A stretch of DNA of 24,502 nucleotides from Bacillota bacterium (GTDB lineage Bacteria > Bacillota > Clostridia > Acetivibrionales > DSM-1351). This document shows positions 21,568 to 24,502 of the stretch, one piece after another. The notes beneath the pieces are model-generated. The model was not told the origin of the DNA. It saw only the letters and a list, made by a program, of their open reading frames with translations, and did not search any database. A program made the translations under genes and the position numbers. How positions within the stretch are numbered: the first letter of the stretch is position 1; the number at the start of each line of letters is the position of its first letter. The stretch covers positions 1-24,502 of the forward strand of contig JAEWST010000062.1 in the NCBI GenBank assembly GCA_023398105.1, given 5' to 3'.

Positions 21568-24502
21568 CTATTCTTCAATAACAAGTTCATAAATTGTTCT
21601 TGTTATTCCAGAGCCTACCCAATACCCAACACCACCAGAAATAAGCGTCCCAACTCCATGAGCAGCCCAAGCCCATGGTCCTGCTACATCAGCTGGAGTC
21701 CACCAAGCTGCAAATGCCGCTGCTCCTGCAGTAGCACCAGCCCAGCCTCCTACTGACTCCACAACTGCCTTTACCTTATCCTCGGCAACATAGACTTTAT
21801 ATACATCCCCTGCAACACCTACAACAATTAATACTTTTCCTCCGTATCTGAATACGTTACGAACTGTTCCTGCCCACTTTAATTTTGTTGCCATTGCTTC
21901 AGCAGCCTCAACTAAAGCTGGTTCTCCTGCAACCCCTTTGCCTTTTACAATCTCAGTTAGGGCTGTAATACCGCCTTTTACCTGAACTTTTGAAGCATCT
22001 GCTACAATAGCAAATTTGCCAGACCCCTGTTTTGAAAAATCGCTTCCTTCTTGTAGAATAACTTCTCCAACCTTGCTAGAAGATGCTCGGACAAGATCAC
22101 CCACTTTATCCCACATGCGAGCTTCAGCAAAGCGTCTAAGATACCCATATTTACTTGAAAATGCTCTATTATATTTGCCTTGCAATGGTACATTTTCATT
22201 TAATCCATTATAATTACAAAACTTTGTTAATGCTTCAGATCTACAATTATTTATTTCGGTGTTAAGCATTTCCAACAATTTACTTTCATCAAAGACGAGT
22301 GAACCGCTAGGCTTTGTAACCTCTACAAGGATATCAACATTCTTGTCTGGATCTATGCCTACATAAGGATTCCCTTCAGTAACAAACCATGAACACCCAC
22401 CTTTCCCAAGCTCTGGCTTAAATGCATACTCATCTTTTGATAGGTTTTTAAGCATTTCAGTAGCAACTTCTGGAGTAACAGAGGTATTAGCAGGTATAAC
22501 TCCTGGTTCATTTTGACCAAAATAGTGATAAAAAGTTCTGATTGCTATTTGTTCAGCTTCTGCATATTCTTGAGGATTACCCGTCCCCTCACCAAACACT
22601 TCTCCATTACTTTTAAAACTGTCATCCATCAGCTTACAGATGATGGTTATAGCTTCAGCTCGTGTTAAACCGTCTTTTGGTCTAAATTTTCCATTTGTGT
22701 CCCCAGAAATGATTCCTTCTTTTACACAAGCATATATATACTTCAAATTTTCATCATATATCTGATTTACATCTGTAAATTTACTTGCAAGCTGATTTTT
22801 ATTATAACCAATAATTTCTGGAGCATTTAATCTTCTACCCACAATTGAAGCCATAGTTTCTCTTGTAATGTTTGCATTTATTATTGAATTACTAAAATCA
22901 TCTATCCATGTTTTTGACAATGCATACTCAGCATATGGCGTAGCCCAGTTTTCATTTTGTTTTTTCCCCCTAATACTAGGGTTGTCAAGTTTTACAAGCA
23001 TAGTTACAAATTCCCCAAACGTAACTTTACTATTTGGTCTAAAAGTACCATCACTAAATCCAGAAATAATGTTATTCTCTTTTGCATACTTTATTGTATT
23101 TAACGCCCAATGCCCTCTAACATCACTGAATATTTCAGGTATTTTTTTTAAAATAACATTTTGGCTACTTACTGTAACATTGTTAACAAAATCATATCTC
23201 ACATTTACAGTAATAGTTTGTGATTGATAGCCATCAGATTGTATTTTCATCGTATATTTACCATCTGTCAAACCATCAATGGAATAAATTTCTCCCCAAG
23301 CAACATATTGTGTACTTTCACCAGCTGAATTTATAAGAGTGATAGTAGTCTGTCCAGTAGTGAAGTTTGAATATGATCCATCGTATATATATCCAGTAAG
23401 TGTGTTAAACGGCAAGCTATGTAATATAAAATCCGCACCTTTTCCATCTATCTTCACATTTTGAAGACACCCTGTTTCGAAGCCTTCTTTAGAAAAAATT
23501 AAATTTTGATAGCTGTTAGTCTCAACTCCATAAATATTATAAACCCCATTATTTTCTGTATCACTATAAGCATTATATGTATTTTCAATCTCGACATGGA
23601 CACCAGGAATAGGGTTATTAAATACGTCAGTAACTTTACCGTAGGCAGTTGATTTTCCACTTAAATTAATAATTTCATATATACCTAAATTTGTATCGCC
23701 ATTTACTTGTACCCATTTTACAAGTTCATTTCCTTGCTCATCAGAAAAACCTTGCTTTCTTATAGTTAACGTATATGAACCGTTTGAAACACCCTTAAAG
23801 CAAAAGTATCCATTCGAGTCTGTTTCTTCTACCCAATCAGCATTTTGATTTAGGTCCAGATATATTTGTGCCTTCTGTATTGGCTCATCACTATATTTAG
23901 TATAAACATAGCCTTCTACATTATAACCTGTCTCAATATATGGAATTTCTACTTGTTCAAAATTGTTACCATTAGTTACATTAATATCTTTTGAAATGTG
24001 TTCATAACCATTTTGTGAAATGTCAATAGTATAATGACCTGTTGCTATATTTAGAAAAGTATAGACACCATTATAATTAGCACCCCTACTAATAGTCTCG
24101 CCCTTATCACTGATAAGTGATATATTAGCATAAGGTACTGCTATTTTTTTACTTGAATACTTTTTAAATACAGTTACTTTTAATGAATTACCATCTACAA
24201 TTATTGAAAGATTAATGCTTCCTACTTTTATAGCTTCTTTTCCTTCTGCATTTACCCAAATTTCTAATGTATAGCTTCCATTTTCAGAAAACGCAGGTAA
24301 ATTGCTTTCTATTACAATTTCATTCAAATTATAGCTTTTACTATTGGGGTACTTTGATATAATTTTCCCGGTATAATCCTCCCCATTGTAATAACCAGAA
24401 ACGCATATTGATACTTTCTCTATTCTCTTTTCACAAGTTATTCTTCCTGAAAGGCTTACAGATTCACCTTTCTTTACTGTCAGATTTGAAGGTAAATTTT
24501 CT
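21568..24502 (-). CDS. Large SLH-domain surface protein with Gly/Ala-rich C-terminal tail (5' end beyond right edge)
   Basis: The frame stays open to the right edge, so at least 977 residues are seen and the N-terminus is missing; the TTG at 24327 is not the true start. Four carboxypeptidase-regulatory-like beta domains occupy about 24240-23170, each with a 'GVYTF..I..G.Y.I.I...GY' pattern. Three SLH modules follow (about 23130-22986, 22950-22824, 22779-22618; for example FSDVRGHWALNTI and DGLTRAEA), which would bind cell-wall polymer at the surface. Unusually, about 350 residues come after the anchor. The tail starts with a YAEAEQIAIRTFYHYFGQN region and ends in a Gly/Ala/Trp-rich hydrophobic stretch (about 21852-21604: GGKVLIVVGVAGDVY, GGWAGATAGAAAFAAWW, GVGYWVGSGITRTIYE). 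Such tails occur in membrane-inserting or polymorphic-toxin-like proteins; the function is unproven. Confidence 0.85.
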   Translation of the reverse strand, partial: ENLPSNLTVKKGESVSLSGRITCEKRIEKVSICVSGYYNGEDYTGKIISKYPNSKSYNLNEIVIESNLPAFSENGSYTLEIWVNAEGKEAIKVGSINLSIIVDGNSLKVTVFKKYSSKKIAVPYANISLISDKGETISRGANYNGVYTFLNIATGHYTIDISQNGYEHISKDINVTNGNNFEQVEIPYIETGYNVEGYVYTKYSDEPIQKAQIYLDLNQNADWVEETDSNGYFCFKGVSNGSYTLTIRKQGFSDEQGNELVKWVQVNGDTNLGIYEIINLSGKSTAYGKVTDVFNNPIPGVHVEIENTYNAYSDTENNGVYNIYGVETNSYQNLIFSKEGFETGCLQNVKIDGKGADFILHSLPFNTLTGYIYDGSYSNFTTGQTTITLINSAGESTQYVAWGEIYSIDGLTDGKYTMKIQSDGYQSQTITVNVRYDFVNNVTVSSQNVILKKIPEIFSDVRGHWALNTIKYAKENNIISGFSDGTFRPNSKVTFGEFVTMLVKLDNPSIRGKKQNENWATPYAEYALSKTWIDDFSNSIINANITRETMASIVGRRLNAPEIIGYNKNQLASKFTDVNQIYDENLKYIYACVKEGIISGDTNGKFRPKDGLTRAEAITIICKLMDDSFKSNGEVFGEGTGNPQEYAEAEQIAIRTFYHYFGQNEPGVIPANTSVTPEVATEMLKNLSKDEYAFKPELGKGGCSWFVTEGNPYVGIDPDKNVDILVEVTKPSGSLVFDESKLLEMLNTEINNCRSEALTKFCNYNGLNENVPLQGKYNRAFSSKYGYLRRFAEARMWDKVGDLVRASSSKVGEVILQEGSDFSKQGSGKFAIVADASKVQVKGGITALTEIVKGKGVAGEPALVEAAEAMATKLKWAGTVRNVFRYGGKVLIVVGVAGDVYKVYVAEDKVKAVVESVGGWAGATAGAAAFAAWWTPADVAGPWAWAAHGVGTLISGGVGYWVGSGITRTIYELVIEE

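Noticed and set aside
24325..24327. TTG at 24327 as start of the SLH protein
   Set aside because: The frame stays open with sensible beta-domain sequence to the window edge, and there is no Shine-Dalgarno or signal peptide.

Overview
The window (about a third G+C) looks like the chromosome of a low-GC Gram-positive anaerobe, most likely a mesophilic cellulosome-forming clostridium of the Ruminiclostridium (Clostridium cellulolyticum) type. The evidence is a secreted protein with a type I dockerin whose recognition pairs are Ala-Val and Ala-Leu (the mesophilic pattern, not the Ser-Thr of C. thermocellum), a partial S-layer-homology (SLH) surface protein, and the classic Firmicutes order of translation and isoprenoid genes. 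The species assignment is inference.

Positions 1-13341, all on the minus strand and read from right to left, hold a conserved housekeeping block in three groups. (1) rpsB-tsf-pyrH-frr plus a small conserved ORF starts at a good promoter (13471-13499) and ends at a terminator whose hairpin contains the last codons of the small ORF (10108-10128). (2) uppS-cdsA-dxr-rseP-ispG makes undecaprenyl and phospholipid precursors, two MEP-pathway enzymes and the site-2 protease; it ends at a terminator at 3466-3487. (3) rimP-nusA-ylxR-ylxQ-infB follows, with infB cut by the left edge. polC (and proS), which often sit between groups 2 and 3, are absent here.

Positions 13755-17904 carry a MATE exporter and a P1B-2 (Zn/Cd/Pb) ATPase, both on the minus strand. 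Each has its own readable promoter. A 22-bp palindrome covers the MATE -10 box, and an ArsR/SmtB-type operator sits at the ATPase start site. The ATPase gene lies between two 69-bp direct repeats.

Positions 18410-19690 (plus strand) encode a secreted protein with an N-terminal dockerin and two tandem DUF3237-like domains, closed by a strong bidirectional terminator. To its right on the minus strand are an alpha/beta hydrolase, a truncated TetR regulator, a HEAT-like protein, and a very large SLH protein running off the right edge. The SLH protein has a Gly/Ala-rich C-terminal tail beyond its anchor. With the small helical gene directly behind it, this is the best candidate in the window for an undescribed system (surface-anchored effector plus possible immunity protein), but that is inference.

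The spacers carry several repeat families: a hairpin element with a compensatory base-pair change after uppS and after the ATPase, a decayed tandem duplication between uppS and cdsA, a shared ribosome-binding leader in front of rseP, cdsA and uppS, and a 45-bp duplication in front of uppS.
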